Positions 7,337 to 16,418 of a stretch of DNA of 64,000 nt are shown here, piece after piece (within the stretch, counting starts at the first letter, position 1; every line of letters starts with the position of its first letter). The notes below the pieces were generated by a model. It saw only the letters and a program-made list of their open reading frames with translations. It made no database searches and was not told where the DNA came from. The position numbers and the translations under genes are program-made. This stretch comes from Bog-532 sp963742865 (GTDB lineage: Bacteria; Actinomycetota; Actinomycetes; Streptosporangiales; Streptosporangiaceae): assembly GCA_963742865.1 (NCBI GenBank), contig CAVUNW010000010.1, forward strand, positions 1 through 64,000, read 5' to 3'.

Positions 7337-8799
7337 CCCAATACCGTTTACTTACGGGTTAAGGACGACAACGGCGTCTTCAGGTCGGCGGCCGGGCTGG
7401 GGCCAGGTGCGGTGGCCGGGCGCCTTGACACCGTAGCCGCTCATTTTCCGCTTGACGACCCGGGCCGCGGCGCGCTTGCGGCGCGGTGGGAGCAGTTCGC
7501 GCATGATCTCCTCGTGGGCCCTGGCATGCGCGGCGTCAAGCGCCTGAGGGGGAAAACCCGGGGTGGGAGGCGGTGGTGCGCCAGGCCGCCCGCAACGAGC
7601 GGGTGAACGACAGCCGGTCCGGGCCGGTGTCCGCCCCCAGCGCCACGGTGTGCATGAGCCAGCGGATGGCATAGTGCACGCATAGGTAGCCATAGATCTC
7701 CTGGCGCACCCCGTCCGGGGTCTTGGAGCGCAGCACGACCCGCGGGCCGCGCTGGTGGGTTTTCAGCTCATCCAGCGCGGTCTCAAACTCCCACCGCTGC
7801 CCGTACAAGGCAGCCAGCTCCGGCGCGGGAGCCTCGGCCGGGTCCATGATCGTGGTGATCAGCCGGTAGACCGGGCCCTCATCGGCCCGGCCGACGTCCA
7901 CCCCGTACTCGATCACCCGTACCGGCATCTCGCGCCCGGTGCAGTGATGCCCGCGCACCTCCCGCACCACCGACAGGTACGACCCGTCAGCCAGCCGCTC
8001 AGCCACGGGCAGCACGTGATTGGCCTTGGTACGCCAGCACAGCTGCGTCCCGGTCCCGGCAGCCGCGGCCCACAGCCGGTAGCTGTAGTAGTACCGGCCG
8101 GCCAGCAGCAGCATCCCCGCACCCAGCCGGTGCAGCAGGTCCCGCGCCAAGGTGGCCTCCCCGGTGCGGTACGGCCCCATCGCCGCCGCGGTCAGCGCGT
8201 GGGTGCCGCACTCAGCCAGCCCCACCAGCCGCACCTGCGGATAGGCCCCCTTCCCGCTGCCCCGGCCCGAGCCCGGCCGGCCGAACGCCTCATCGTTAGC
8301 CGGGGTATCGGCGGCATCCAGGCACGTGCCGTCGATGCTCATCACCCGCCAGCCCCGGTAGAACGCGCCCTTGGTCTCCTGTACCGCCAGCGGCTGCGCC
8401 GCCGCCTCAAACAGCGCCTTCAGCGGCTCGTGCCCGAGCCGGGCCCGGGCCTTGAACAGCGCCGCCCTGGTCGGCACACTCCACGGCCGCGCCCACCCCG
8501 ACGCCCACGCAAAGCCCTCGGTCAGGTCCCGCATCACCTCCTCATAGGAGGCCTGGGAAAAAAGCGCCAGCCCCAGCACGTAATAGACCACCACCCGCGC
8601 CGGCAGCAACCTGTTGCGCACCTGCACACGCCCGGCATCCACGACCACACGGTCCACCAGGTGCGGCGGGAACACCCGGGTGAGCACCCCGATCGAGATG
8701 TGACCAGACAGCCGCTGATCGCTATGCGGCTTCACCCATCCTGCGCGAGGCACGCAGTCAAGGTAACACGACCTTAGTCCTTAAGTAAACGGTATTGGG
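7337..8799 (-). mobile_element. IS4-family insertion sequence (1463 bp)
   Basis: Terminal inverted repeats begin CCCAATACCGTTTACTTA at both ends: 18 bp perfect, with imperfect similarity to about 31 bp. The element is flanked by the direct repeat CCTAAG (7331-7336 and 8800-8805), consistent with a target-site duplication. The single transposase gene is on the minus strand. The insertion split a tRNA-derived sequence in its anticodon loop. Confidence 0.9.
7352..8753 (-). pseudogene. IS4-family DDE transposase with frameshift and lost catalytic Asp
   Basis: IS4-type transposase. The first catalytic Asp is in MSIDGTCLDAAD, and the C-terminal Y-(2)-R-(3)-E-(6)-K signature is perfect in YGQRWEFETALDELK. 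The second catalytic Asp, normally in an ADRxxxSYxLW context, reads LLLAGRYYYSYRLW: a glycine codon GGC where GAC is expected. Near 7550-7560, in a GGGGGAAAA run, the frame breaks. The conserved tail (RVVKRKMSGYGVKAP, ending at 7352) continues in another frame. Either lesion alone should disable the enzyme. Confidence 0.88.
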
Positions 8800-8839
8800 C
8801 CTAAGCGGTAGGTCGAAGGTTCGAATCCTTCTCGGGGCG
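8800..8839 (+). other. 3' half of tRNA-Arg(CCU), attachment-site remnant
   Basis: With the IS removed, the sequence reads CTCCTAA (anticodon loop, anticodon CCU), a 3' anticodon strand GCGGT, a variable region, a perfect T stem GAAGG/CCTTC around loop TTCGAAT, and acceptor strand TCGGGGC plus discriminator G. No matching 5' half (expected to begin GCCCCGA and carry ACCGC) lies upstream. This is the usual scar of an element that integrated at a tRNA 3' end. Confidence 0.75.
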
Positions 8840-8859
8840 CTGGCTTCTCGGGGCGCTGG
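8828..8859 (+). repeat. 16-bp exact tandem duplication at tRNA 3' end
   Basis: CTTCTCGGGGCGCTGG occurs twice in direct succession (8828-8843, 8844-8859), covering the end of the T stem, the acceptor strand and the flank. Confidence 0.9.
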
Positions 8860-9047
8860 GTTTCAGCAGATCGGACGCAAGCGCGCCCGGCACGGCGAGT
8901 CGCTAGGCGGAATTTCAGTGAGCAGATCCGACAGTTAGCGGAGCGCCAAAACCGGGCAGTTACCGCTGGAGAGCAGCAACTTCACCACTTCCGCTTACAA
9001 GGCGTAACCGCATGAGTGGCGGGCCGATCACGGAAGGGACTCCGGTC

Positions 9048-9398
9048 ATGGCGAACGACGAGGTAAGCCGCAACCTCACAGGTATGGATGAACTCGACTT
9101 CAAGGGATGGAACACAGCCAACTGGCGCGGCGTGTTCGCCCACTACCACACCGACGACGTTCTTGTAGATGTCAAAGGGCAACCGCCTACCCACGGCATC
9201 CAGGAGCACATTGATGCCATGAAGGCTATGGTCGAGACCACCGGCGGTGGCAGGCCCATCCAGATCACGTCCCATCCGATCAGGTTTGGATCCGGAGAGT
9301 GGACGTGCGTGGTCGGAGAGTTCGAAGGCGGCGGCCGGATGGTGACCGTAGCGAAATGGCGCGACGGCGCTATCGCCGAGGAGTACATCTGGATGTAG
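9048..9398 (+). CDS. SnoaL-like/NTF2-fold protein
   Basis: A 116-residue protein beginning MANDEVSRNLTGMDEL. The start at 9048 is chosen over the ATG at 9012 because GGAAGGGA lies ten bases upstream of it. The pattern NWRGVFAHYHTDDVLVDVKG, an HIDAMKAMVET helix and C-terminal strands MVTVAKWRDGAIAEEYIWM fit the SnoaL-like polyketide-cyclase/ester-hydrolase fold. Substrate unknown. It is the second such small protein in this part of the window but is not closely similar to the one at 5747-6139. Confidence 0.78.
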   Translation: MANDEVSRNLTGMDELDFKGWNTANWRGVFAHYHTDDVLVDVKGQPPTHGIQEHIDAMKAMVETTGGGRPIQITSHPIRFGSGEWTCVVGEFEGGGRMVTVAKWRDGAIAEEYIWM

Positions 9399-9682
9399 CG
9401 ACCGTGGCCAGGCCGGGCACCGTGCTGGCATCGACGGCCTGACGCTGGTCGAGCCGGGTCTTACCGATGTCGGGGCGTGGCGGCCGGATGACACCGCAGC
9501 CCCGGCACCCAGCGAGTTCATGCGCATCCTCGGCGGGGGGCGAGGAAGGACTGGCCGCCGGCGCCGGGTTCCGGGTTTCAGACGGCGAACAGGACCTTCG
9601 TCACTGATTCGCTGCGCCTTCGGGCCTAACCCTTTCCGCCCCGCCAGGTCAACCTCCGGGCAAGAGGGGCAGGTGACCAGGG

Positions 9683-10675
9683 ATGATGGATGATGCCAGC
9701 CAGCACGCCGTCCGGATCCCAGCGGACCAGGTGAACTATCTGATCGCGACTGCGGCCCGCGCGCCGTCCGTGCACAACACCCAGCCGTGGCGGTTCCGCG
9801 TCACTGACCACGCGATCGACCTGTACGCCGATCCGCGCCGCAAGCTGCGGGTGGACCGGGACGGCCGGGAGATGGTCATCAGCTGCGGGGCGGCCCTGTT
9901 CGGCCTGCGCCTCGCGATCCGGTCATTGGGCTACCTTCCCGTGGTCGAACTGTTTCCCGAACCGCCCCGGCTGCGGCTGCTCGCGCGGGTGCAAATGGGC
10001 CGGGCCGTGCCGATGACTCCCCAGGAACGCCAGATGCTGGAGGCGCTGCCGCTGCGCCACACCCACCGGGGCCCCTTCGACGCCGGCGCGCTGCCCGCCG
10101 GGCTGCTGGCCCGGCTCCAGCATGACGCGCTGGCCGAAGGCGCCACCCTGGTGCTCATCGACCGCGCCCTCACCTACCAGCGGCTGGCCGACATCACCAG
10201 CGCCGCCGACCGCCGTCAGCGCCATGACCCGGTCGAGCGGGACGAGACACGCCGCTGGAGCCGGGACGCCGGCGATCCCGCGCGGGACGGTGTCCCGGTG
10301 ACCGCGATTTCCACCGGGACCGGCCGCCAGCCGGGACGCCTGCGCCAGCGCGACTTCGACCTGGGCCGCCGCCTGGGGATGCTGTCCGGGGAAGGGCCGC
10401 CACCGGCCGCCACCGCGGTCCTGCTCACCGCCGGCGACCGCCGGGCTGATTGGCTTCGGGCCGGTCAGGCACTGCAGCGCGTGCTGGCCCGGGCCGCGAC
10501 CGGGTGGGTGTTCGCGAGCCTGCACACCCAGCCGCTGGAGAACGCCTCGATCCGTGCGCTGATCCGTGACCGCCTGTCGCTGCCCGGTGCCCCGCAAATG
10601 GTGATGCAGCTCGGTGTCTCCCACTGCGCCCGCTCCATCGCCCGCCGGCCCCCGGATGACCTCCTCGAGCCCTGA
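9683..10675 (+). CDS. Acg-type nitroreductase-like FMN-binding protein
   Basis: A 330-residue protein of the nitroreductase-like Acg family (the Mycobacterium dormancy-associated Rv2032 type). Visible landmarks are ATAARAPSVHNTQPWRFRV near the N-terminus (the FMN-site motif), CGAALFGLRLAIRSLGY, LRHTHRGPF and the C-terminal ASLHTQPLENASIRALIR. These proteins have two nitroreductase half-domains; some bind or sequester FMN rather than reduce nitro compounds. Upstream AGAGGGGCAGG gives a ribosome-binding site. The gene is convergent with the ABC permease downstream. Confidence 0.82.
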   Translation: MMDDASQHAVRIPADQVNYLIATAARAPSVHNTQPWRFRVTDHAIDLYADPRRKLRVDRDGREMVISCGAALFGLRLAIRSLGYLPVVELFPEPPRLRLLARVQMGRAVPMTPQERQMLEALPLRHTHRGPFDAGALPAGLLARLQHDALAEGATLVLIDRALTYQRLADITSAADRRQRHDPVERDETRRWSRDAGDPARDGVPVTAISTGTGRQPGRLRQRDFDLGRRLGMLSGEGPPPAATAVLLTAGDRRADWLRAGQALQRVLARAATGWVFASLHTQPLENASIRALIRDRLSLPGAPQMVMQLGVSHCARSIARRPPDDLLEP

Positions 10676-10684
10676 TCATGCCGG

Positions 10685-11905
10685 TCAGATGATCCGGAGG
10701 GCTTCGGCGGGCGCCAGGCGGGCGGCGCGGACGGCAGGGTAGAGCCCGGCCAGGGCCCCGGTCGCCAGCGCCACGAGCACGGCGCCGAGCAGGACCGGCA
10801 CCGGGACCACCGTGCTCCAGTGCCGCGCGGCCGCGTAGACGGTGGTGGCGAAGCCGCCGAGGAGCGCCCCCGCAGTGCCCCCCGCGACGGCCAGCAGCGC
10901 CGCTTCCGCGACGAACTGGGCGGCGATGTGCCCCCGGCGCGCGCCGAGAGCCCGCCGCAGCCCGATCTCACCGCGCCGTTCGAGTACCGAGATGACCATG
11001 ACGTTCGCGATGCCGATGCCGCCGACCAGGAGCGCGACCGCGCCCAGCCCCAGAAAGAGGGTCTGGAAGGCGGCGGCCGCATCGGCCCGGGCGGTGAGCG
11101 CGTCCGCCGGGTTGGTGACCGTGGCGTCCTGGGGCGCGGCCGGGTCGGCGGTCGCCGCGAGCACGGACTGGACGGCGGCGACGCTCAGCGGATTGACCCG
11201 CACGTAGACCTCCACCGGTGCCGGGCTGGCGTGCAGCAGCCGCTCCGCCGCGGGGAAACCGATCAGCGCCGCCCGGTTCAGCTCGGGGGCCAGCGGCAGC
11301 CGGGCCATGACCCCGATGACGCTGAACCAGCGGTTCCCGAGCCACACCTGGGCGGAACCGTCCGCCCGGTCGATCCCCAGCGCCCCGGCGGCGTCGGCGC
11401 CCAGCACGACGGCGGGATAGCGGCTGGTCGCGGCGCTCAGGAAGCGGCCGCCCAGGAGGTGACCCTGCAGCGTCCGGAGCAGGCTGGTGTCCGCCGGGTA
11501 CACCGTGATCGCGTTGGTGTTCGCGGCGGAGATGCGGTCCGTGCGGTAGACGTTCGCGGTCACGTCGCCGATGGCGGAGGCACCGATGACCGGCCCGATC
11601 CGCGCCACCATGGCGGGGGCGGTGACCGGCAGGGTGGCCGGCTCGTCGCCGAAGGATTGCCCCGGCGTCACCGTCAGCAGATTGGTCCCGAGGGCGTCGA
11701 TCTCGGCCAGCAACTGGGCCTGGCTGGAGCGGGAGATGCCGAGCACGGCGACCATGGTGGCGATGCCGAGCGCGACACCGAGCGCGGACAGGACGGCGCG
11801 GGCCGGCCTGCTGGCGAGGCCGAGCACGGCCAGCGGCCAGGTATCCCCGGCCCGGAAGCGGCTGCGGGGTATCTCCGCGGCCCGCGGGCTGGGTACGGGT
11901 CTCAT
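10685..11905 (-). CDS. MacB/FtsX-type ABC transporter permease
   Basis: A 406-residue permease: one N-terminal membrane segment (ARAVLSALGVALGIATMVAV), a large MacB periplasmic core domain, and three C-terminal membrane helices in the FtsX domain (LFLGLGAVALLVGGIGIANV, then ALLAVAGGTAGALLGGFATT, then LGAVLVALATGALAGLYPAV). The cytoplasmic coupling motif ERRGEIGLRRALGARRGHI is intact. Its ATG overlaps the stop of the ATPase gene (ATGA), placing it last in a lipoprotein-adaptor-ATPase-permease operon. The family moves lipoproteins, peptides or antimicrobials outward across the membrane by a mechanotransmission mechanism; the substrate is unknown. Confidence 0.9.
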   Translation of the reverse strand: MRPVPSPRAAEIPRSRFRAGDTWPLAVLGLASRPARAVLSALGVALGIATMVAVLGISRSSQAQLLAEIDALGTNLLTVTPGQSFGDEPATLPVTAPAMVARIGPVIGASAIGDVTANVYRTDRISAANTNAITVYPADTSLLRTLQGHLLGGRFLSAATSRYPAVVLGADAAGALGIDRADGSAQVWLGNRWFSVIGVMARLPLAPELNRAALIGFPAAERLLHASPAPVEVYVRVNPLSVAAVQSVLAATADPAAPQDATVTNPADALTARADAAAAFQTLFLGLGAVALLVGGIGIANVMVISVLERRGEIGLRRALGARRGHIAAQFVAEAALLAVAGGTAGALLGGFATTVYAAARHWSTVVPVPVLLGAVLVALATGALAGLYPAVRAARLAPAEALRII

Positions 11906-12580
11906 GCCGCCCCGCTGTCGTACTCGACCTGCCCGTCACGGAGCCGGATCGTGCGCGGGATCATGTCGGCGACCTCCTGATTGTGCGTGACGACGACGAT
12001 GGTGGCGCCGCGCTCGTTCAGTTCACGCAGCAGCGCGAGGATGCCGGCCCCCGTTCCGGTATCGAGGCTGCCGGTGGGCTCGTCGGCCAGGATGATGGCC
12101 ACGGCCGACGAGGGCGCGCGCGATGGCGACCCGCTGGCATTCGCCGCCGGACAGCTCTCCCGGCCGGTGACCGGCCCGCCGTTCCATCCCGACCTTCGCC
12201 AGGGCCTCCGCCGCGGCCTGCCGTCGCCGCCGCGCGCTCACGCCCCGGTAGAGCAGTCCCGTGGCCACGTTATCCAGCGCCGATAGGCCGGGGATCAGGA
12301 AGAACTGCTGGAAGACGAAGCCGACCCGGTCGGCCCGGATCCCGGACAGGGCGCGGTCGGGAAGATCCTGGACCGCGGCCCCGGCGACGCGGACCGTCCC
12401 CATGGTCGGCCGTTCGAGCGTGCCCGCGATCGCCAGCAGCGTCGACTTGCCTGACCCGGACGGCCCCACGACCGCGGCGAACTCCCCGGCCCCGATCGCG
12501 AGCGTGACGCACCGGAGCGCGACCACGGGAGGCGCCCCGGGATGCTCCTTGGTCACGTCCAGGAGTTCCACCGCCTTCAC
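11902..12580 (-). CDS. MacB-type ABC transporter ATPase, frameshifted
   Basis: Energy-coupling ATPase of the MacAB-like system. From a GTG at 12580 the frame gives Walker A GPSGSGKST, Q-loop FQQFF and signature LSGGECQRVAIARAL. At about 12100-12108 the frame breaks between LVGR and the Walker B region, which continues in another frame as AIILADEPTGSLD with the switch-loop HNQEVADMIP. All motifs exist, so a single indel separates two halves of one gene. GTG overlaps the adaptor stop (GTGA) and its own stop overlaps the permease start. Treated as one gene with a probable sequencing indel. Confidence 0.85.
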
Positions 12581-13650
12581 GGCGCCGTCACCACCTTGGT
12601 GCCGGGTGTGATGCCCGGCCCGCTGACCTGTACCAGACCTCCGGCGAAGGTTCCTGTCGCCACTCCGGCAAGGTGGTGGGCCCCGCCGGGGGCGATCACC
12701 TCCAGCCCGTACCCGCCGCCCGCCAGGGCGAGCAGGGCGGACACCGGAACGGCCAGCACGTTCCGGGCGGACTGGGCCGCCAGGGCGACCTGGACGGGTA
12801 CACCGGTTCCCGCCGCGATGTCGTCCGGGCGCCCCGGTGCCACTGTGGCCTGCGCCGACGTGGCCGATCCGCCGGAGCCGGCGGCCGGAGACGCATCGAT
12901 GGCGGTCACGGTGCCGGGCGTGGTCGCGTTCGTCGGCAGCACGATCGAGACCGGCTCTCCGACCTGCACAGACGGCAGGCTGGGGTTCAGGGGTACCGCG
13001 ACCGTCCGCTGGCTGGCCGTGACCTGGTAGGGCGACTGGCCCGGCGAGGCGGCCTGGCCCGCGGCCGCGGCCAGCGCACCGACCCGGACGGCCGAGGGCA
13101 GGAAGACGACCTGGCCGAGGCCTATCTCCCCGGTGAGCGGATAGCCGTGGGCCGTCTGCCAGCGCACGACGGCGCCCGCGGTGCCCGGGCCGAAGTTCCC
13201 GTCCGGCGCCGTGAGCAGCCCGGCGGCGTACCCCTCGGCGATCAGGTTGGCCTGCAGTTGCCGGACATCCGGGCCGTCGGTCATGCCGATGGCGAACGGC
13301 CGCCAGGCCGGCGTCGAGCCGGTCATCAGCACCACGGGCAGGTCGTCGACCCGGTAGAGGGGATGGCCGGCCGTGACCCGGCTGCCCGCGGCCGGAAGCC
13401 AGGTGTAGGTCCCGGCCACCCGGTTGATAACGGGACGCGCCGGTGCGTACCCGAGCGTGCCGCCGGTCAGCACCGTCGCCGTCAGGTTCGTCCGGACGAC
13501 CGTAGCCACCGCTACCGGGGCCGGCGCGGCGGTCCCGGTAGCGGCCGCCGTGGCCGGGGACGTGCTGCCCCGAACGGCCACGGCGACCACCGCGCCTGCG
13601 GCGGCGGCGACCGCCAGCGCCGCGGGGAGCACGGCCCGCGTCCGCTTCAC
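12577..13650 (-). CDS. MacA-like periplasmic adaptor with peptidoglycan-binding domain
   Basis: A 357-residue membrane-anchored adaptor starting at a GTG that overlaps the lipoprotein stop. An N-terminal signal-anchor (RAVLPAALAVAAAAGAVVAV) is followed by a membrane-fusion-protein core. A PG_binding_1 module (GPDVRQLQANLIAEGYAAG to FGPGTAGAVVRWQTAHG) is inserted in the middle, a layout common in Gram-positive actinobacteria. C-terminal beta domains (VPVSALLALAGGGYGLEVI) close the protein. It should link the MacB-like permease to the wall. Confidence 0.85.
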   Translation of the reverse strand: MKRTRAVLPAALAVAAAAGAVVAVAVRGSTSPATAAATGTAAPAPVAVATVVRTNLTATVLTGGTLGYAPARPVINRVAGTYTWLPAAGSRVTAGHPLYRVDDLPVVLMTGSTPAWRPFAIGMTDGPDVRQLQANLIAEGYAAGLLTAPDGNFGPGTAGAVVRWQTAHGYPLTGEIGLGQVVFLPSAVRVGALAAAAGQAASPGQSPYQVTASQRTVAVPLNPSLPSVQVGEPVSIVLPTNATTPGTVTAIDASPAAGSGGSATSAQATVAPGRPDDIAAGTGVPVQVALAAQSARNVLAVPVSALLALAGGGYGLEVIAPGGAHHLAGVATGTFAGGLVQVSGPGITPGTKVVTAP

Positions 13651-14261
13651 GGGCCGGTCCCGTCGTCGTGCACCCCGGCCGGGAGCAGGTGCCGGCACGC
13701 GGCATCGGCCGTCCGGAACTGCGGGGAGTACCGCCCGAAGTCGCTGCTGATGCCGGGCACGTTGCCCAGGTTGAGCTGGCCGCCCGGCGTGGGGTCGAGC
13801 ATGCCGATGTCGTGGCTGCGCATGCACTGGGCATAGCGGGTCAGGGCCGGGAGCTGCGCGGACGCCTGCGCCGCGGCTCCGGCCTGTTTGGCCTGGATGT
13901 TCTGCTCGATGAAGTGCGTGCAGGCCGCATAGGCCGCGTGGTTGGCGGGACTCTGCGACGGCAGGTCGATGCTCAGGCCGGCGTGCCCGGGCCGGTGGTA
14001 GGGATCGGTCATCTGGACCCCGTGACTGCGCATGCAGTGGGTGAAGTCGACCATGTTCTGGTCGCCCTTGGCCACGGTGAGCGGCGCGGCCGCGGTCCCG
14101 CTGGACGTGTGCCCCGGCAGGCTGGCCACCGGCGGGCCGCCCGAGCCGGTGGAGCAGGCCGTGACGCCCGCGACGGCGAGCACGGCGGCGAGCGCCGCGC
14201 ATCGGGCCGGACATCGGATGGGCCGTATCCGCCTCTTGGGTATCTGCGCCTGGGTGAGCAT
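13647..14261 (-). CDS. Lipoprotein with two Cys-containing CMRSH repeats
   Basis: A 204-residue secreted lipoprotein: a basic N-terminus, a hydrophobic stretch and a lipobox VTAC (modified Cys about residue 36). Two related motifs follow about 80 residues apart, DFTHCMRSHGVQMTDP and RYAQCMRSHDIGMLDP, with extra cysteines in AACTHFIEQ and AACRHLLP. This suggests a duplicated, disulfide-stabilised or metal-binding unit. It is the first gene of the efflux operon and is coupled to the adaptor by a GTGA overlap, so it probably works at the cell surface with that transporter. Function not established. Confidence 0.8.
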   Translation of the reverse strand: MLTQAQIPKRRIRPIRCPARCAALAAVLAVAGVTACSTGSGGPPVASLPGHTSSGTAAAPLTVAKGDQNMVDFTHCMRSHGVQMTDPYHRPGHAGLSIDLPSQSPANHAAYAACTHFIEQNIQAKQAGAAAQASAQLPALTRYAQCMRSHDIGMLDPTPGGQLNLGNVPGISSDFGRYSPQFRTADAACRHLLPAGVHDDGTGP

Positions 14262-14468
14262 GTGACGTCCTCCTCTACGGCCCCGGTGTCGCCGGCCGAG
14301 ACCAGGCCTACGCCGCCGGCGATCACACCGACATCACGTCACGAGGCCGCCCAGGGCCTCGCCGGTACCGTCCGTGCCGCGAAGCGCTGGTCGCGCCCAG
14401 CGCCCGGCACGGCGCGGAAAGCCCGCTCTGTGATGCCGTTGTGACCCGGCACGGTGCACCATGAGCCC
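14262..14468. promoter_or_regulatory. Divergent promoter region of efflux operon and two-component system
   Basis: Only about 200 bp separates the lipoprotein start (leftward) from the response regulator start (rightward), so both operons must be driven from here. The arrangement suggests that the regulator controls the efflux operon. I could not identify defined -10/-35 boxes or an operator. Confidence 0.45.
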
Positions 14469-15121
14469 ATGCGGGTACTCGTGGTCGAGGACCAGGCTGC
14501 GCTGGCGGACGACATCGCTGACGGCCTCCGGGACCAGGGCATCGCGGCCGATGTGGCGTACGACGGTTCGGCCGGCGCGGAGAAGGCCGTCCTCAACGTC
14601 TACAACGTGGTCGTGCTGGACCGGGATCTGCCCCGGGTGCACGGGGACGCGGTGTGTGCCCTGCTGGTCAGCTCCGGGGCCACGGCCCGCATCCTGATGC
14701 TGACCGCGGCCGCGGCCGTCAGCGACCGGGTCGATGGCCTGAACCTTGGCGCGGATGACTACCTCGGCAAGCCGTTCGCGTTCGATGAGCTCGTGGCGCG
14801 CGTGCGCGCGCTGGCCCGGCGCAGCGGCGGCGCCACCGGTGATCGTGCACGGTGACCTGGTTGTCGACCGGGCCCGCCGCCGGGTCAGCCGGGCCGGGCG
14901 GCCGGTCTCGCTCACCCGGAAGGAGATCGGTGTCCTGGAGGAATTGCTGGCCGCGGACGGGGCCGTGGTCAGCGCCGAGGATCTGCTCGAGCGCGTGTGG
15001 GACGAGAACGCCGACCCGTTTACCCGCACCGTGACCGTGACCATCGGCTCGGCTGCGCCGCAAGCTCGGTGAACCCGACCTCATCGAGACCGTCATCGGC
15101 AGCGGGTACCGGCTGCCGTGA
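14469..15121 (+). CDS. OmpR-family response regulator, two frameshifts
   Basis: Receiver domain from MRVLVVEDQ with phosphorylated Asp in VVLDRDLPR and the conserved Lys in LGKPF. The frame breaks near 14830. The winged-helix output domain continues in a second frame (VDRARRRVSRAGRPVSLTRK, VVSAEDLLERVWDENADPF). A second break near 15048 leads to the expected tail RRKLGEPDLIETVIGSGYRL ending at 15121. All three pieces are in family order with no loss of sequence, so indel errors are the simplest explanation. The stop overlaps the kinase start (GTGA). Confidence 0.85.
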
Positions 15122-16418
15122 GAGCGCTCCGCCTGCTCCGTGCAGCTCGCCTGCTCCGGGCGTCCCGGCCGAAGCGGATCAGGATCCGGCTGACGATCCT
15201 CTACGCCGGCCTGTTCCTGGCCGCCGGCGCCGCGCTCATCGGCCTCACCTATGCGCTCGTGGCCAGCAGTCTGCCGGCCTCATCCGCCAGCGCTCCGCGC
15301 ATGGATCGCAATCAGCTGGCGAAGCTGAACGCGGCCTGCAAACAGCCCCTCCCGGACCCCGGGACCGTCGCGGCCTGCAAGCAGGCGTTCTCGGCGGGCG
15401 CGAAGGCGGGCTTGCAGAGCCAGCGGCAGCAGGCCCTGCAGAGCCTGCTGGTCTTCTCCCTCGCCGGCCTGGCGGTGATGACGGTGGCCTCGGGCGGGGC
15501 GGGCTGGGTGCTGTCCGGCCGGGTGCTGCGCCCGGTCCGGACGATCACCGAGACCGCCCGCCGCGCGTCCAGCAGCACCTCGGGGAGCGGCTGGCGCTGA
15601 CCGGCCCCCGGGACGAGCTGAAGGAGCTCGCGGATACCTTCGACGCCATGCTGGAGCGGCTGGACCGCGCCTTCGCCGCCCAGCGGCATTTCGTGGCTAA
15701 CGCCTCGCACGAGCTCCGTACCCCGCTGACTGTCATGCGCACCGCCATCGACGTGACGCTGGCCAAGCCGTCCCGGACGCCGGAGCAGCTCGAGGACATG
15801 GCCGCCCGGGTCCGGGCCTCCATCGGCCAGGCCGAGCATCTGGTCGGTGCGCTGCTCACCCTCGCCGTCAGCGACGAAGGACAGCTCAGCCGCGAGTTTG
15901 TCGACCTGGCCACGGTGGCCGAAGATGCGGTCGATATCGCCGCGGCCGAGATCCAGCGTCTCGGTCTCCGGATCGACAGCGACCTGGAGGCCGCCGAGAC
16001 CACCGGCGACCCGCACCTGCTGGAGCGGATGGCCGGCAACCTCGTCGGCAACGCGGTGCGCTACAACGAAACCGGCGGCTGGGTCCGGGTGCGCACCGGG
16101 ACCAACGCCTCGGCCGTGTTCCTCCAGGTGCGCAATAGTGGCCCGGTCGTCCCCGCCGACCTGGTGCCGTTGCTTTTCGAGCCGTTCCGGCGCGTCGCCG
16201 GACGGGACGGCGCCCGGGATGGAGCCGGGCTCGGGCTGTCCATTGTCCAGTCGGTGGCCCGGGCTCACGGGGCGTCTGTCTCGGTGCGCAGCCAGCAGGC
16301 GGGCGGCCTCAACGTCCTGGTGGTCATCCCGCGCGTATGCCCCGGCCGTTACGGATTGGAGTCATCTGGGTTAGGGTGTTCTTCCCCCGACGATCCCGGC
16401 GAGAGGAAGCCACTGTGA
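15118..16418 (+). CDS. Sensor histidine kinase, frameshifted
   Basis: Partner of the response regulator. A GTG at 15118 opens a protein with a membrane segment (LTILYAGLFLAAGAALIGLT), a short extracytoplasmic loop containing two cysteines, a second membrane segment (SLLVFSLAGLAVMTVASGG) and HAMP. Near 15567-15573 the frame breaks, and the rest of HAMP plus HisKA (NASHELRTPLTVMRTAIDV) and HATPase_c (GNLVGNAVRYNETGG, GAGLGLSIVQSVARAHG) continue in another frame to 16418. The tail after VVIPRV is longer than usual and overlaps the next start. Confidence 0.85.

Noticed and set aside
7352..8753. Programmed frameshift in the IS4 transposase
   Set aside because: The run resembles slippery sequence, but IS4-family transposases are normally single-frame and the catalytic Asp is also lost, so decay or sequence error is more likely.
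12023..13834. 603-codon frame joining adaptor antisense sequence to the ABC ATPase
   Set aside because: The first two thirds are out-of-frame shadow of the adaptor and lipoprotein; the ATPase starts at GTG 12580.
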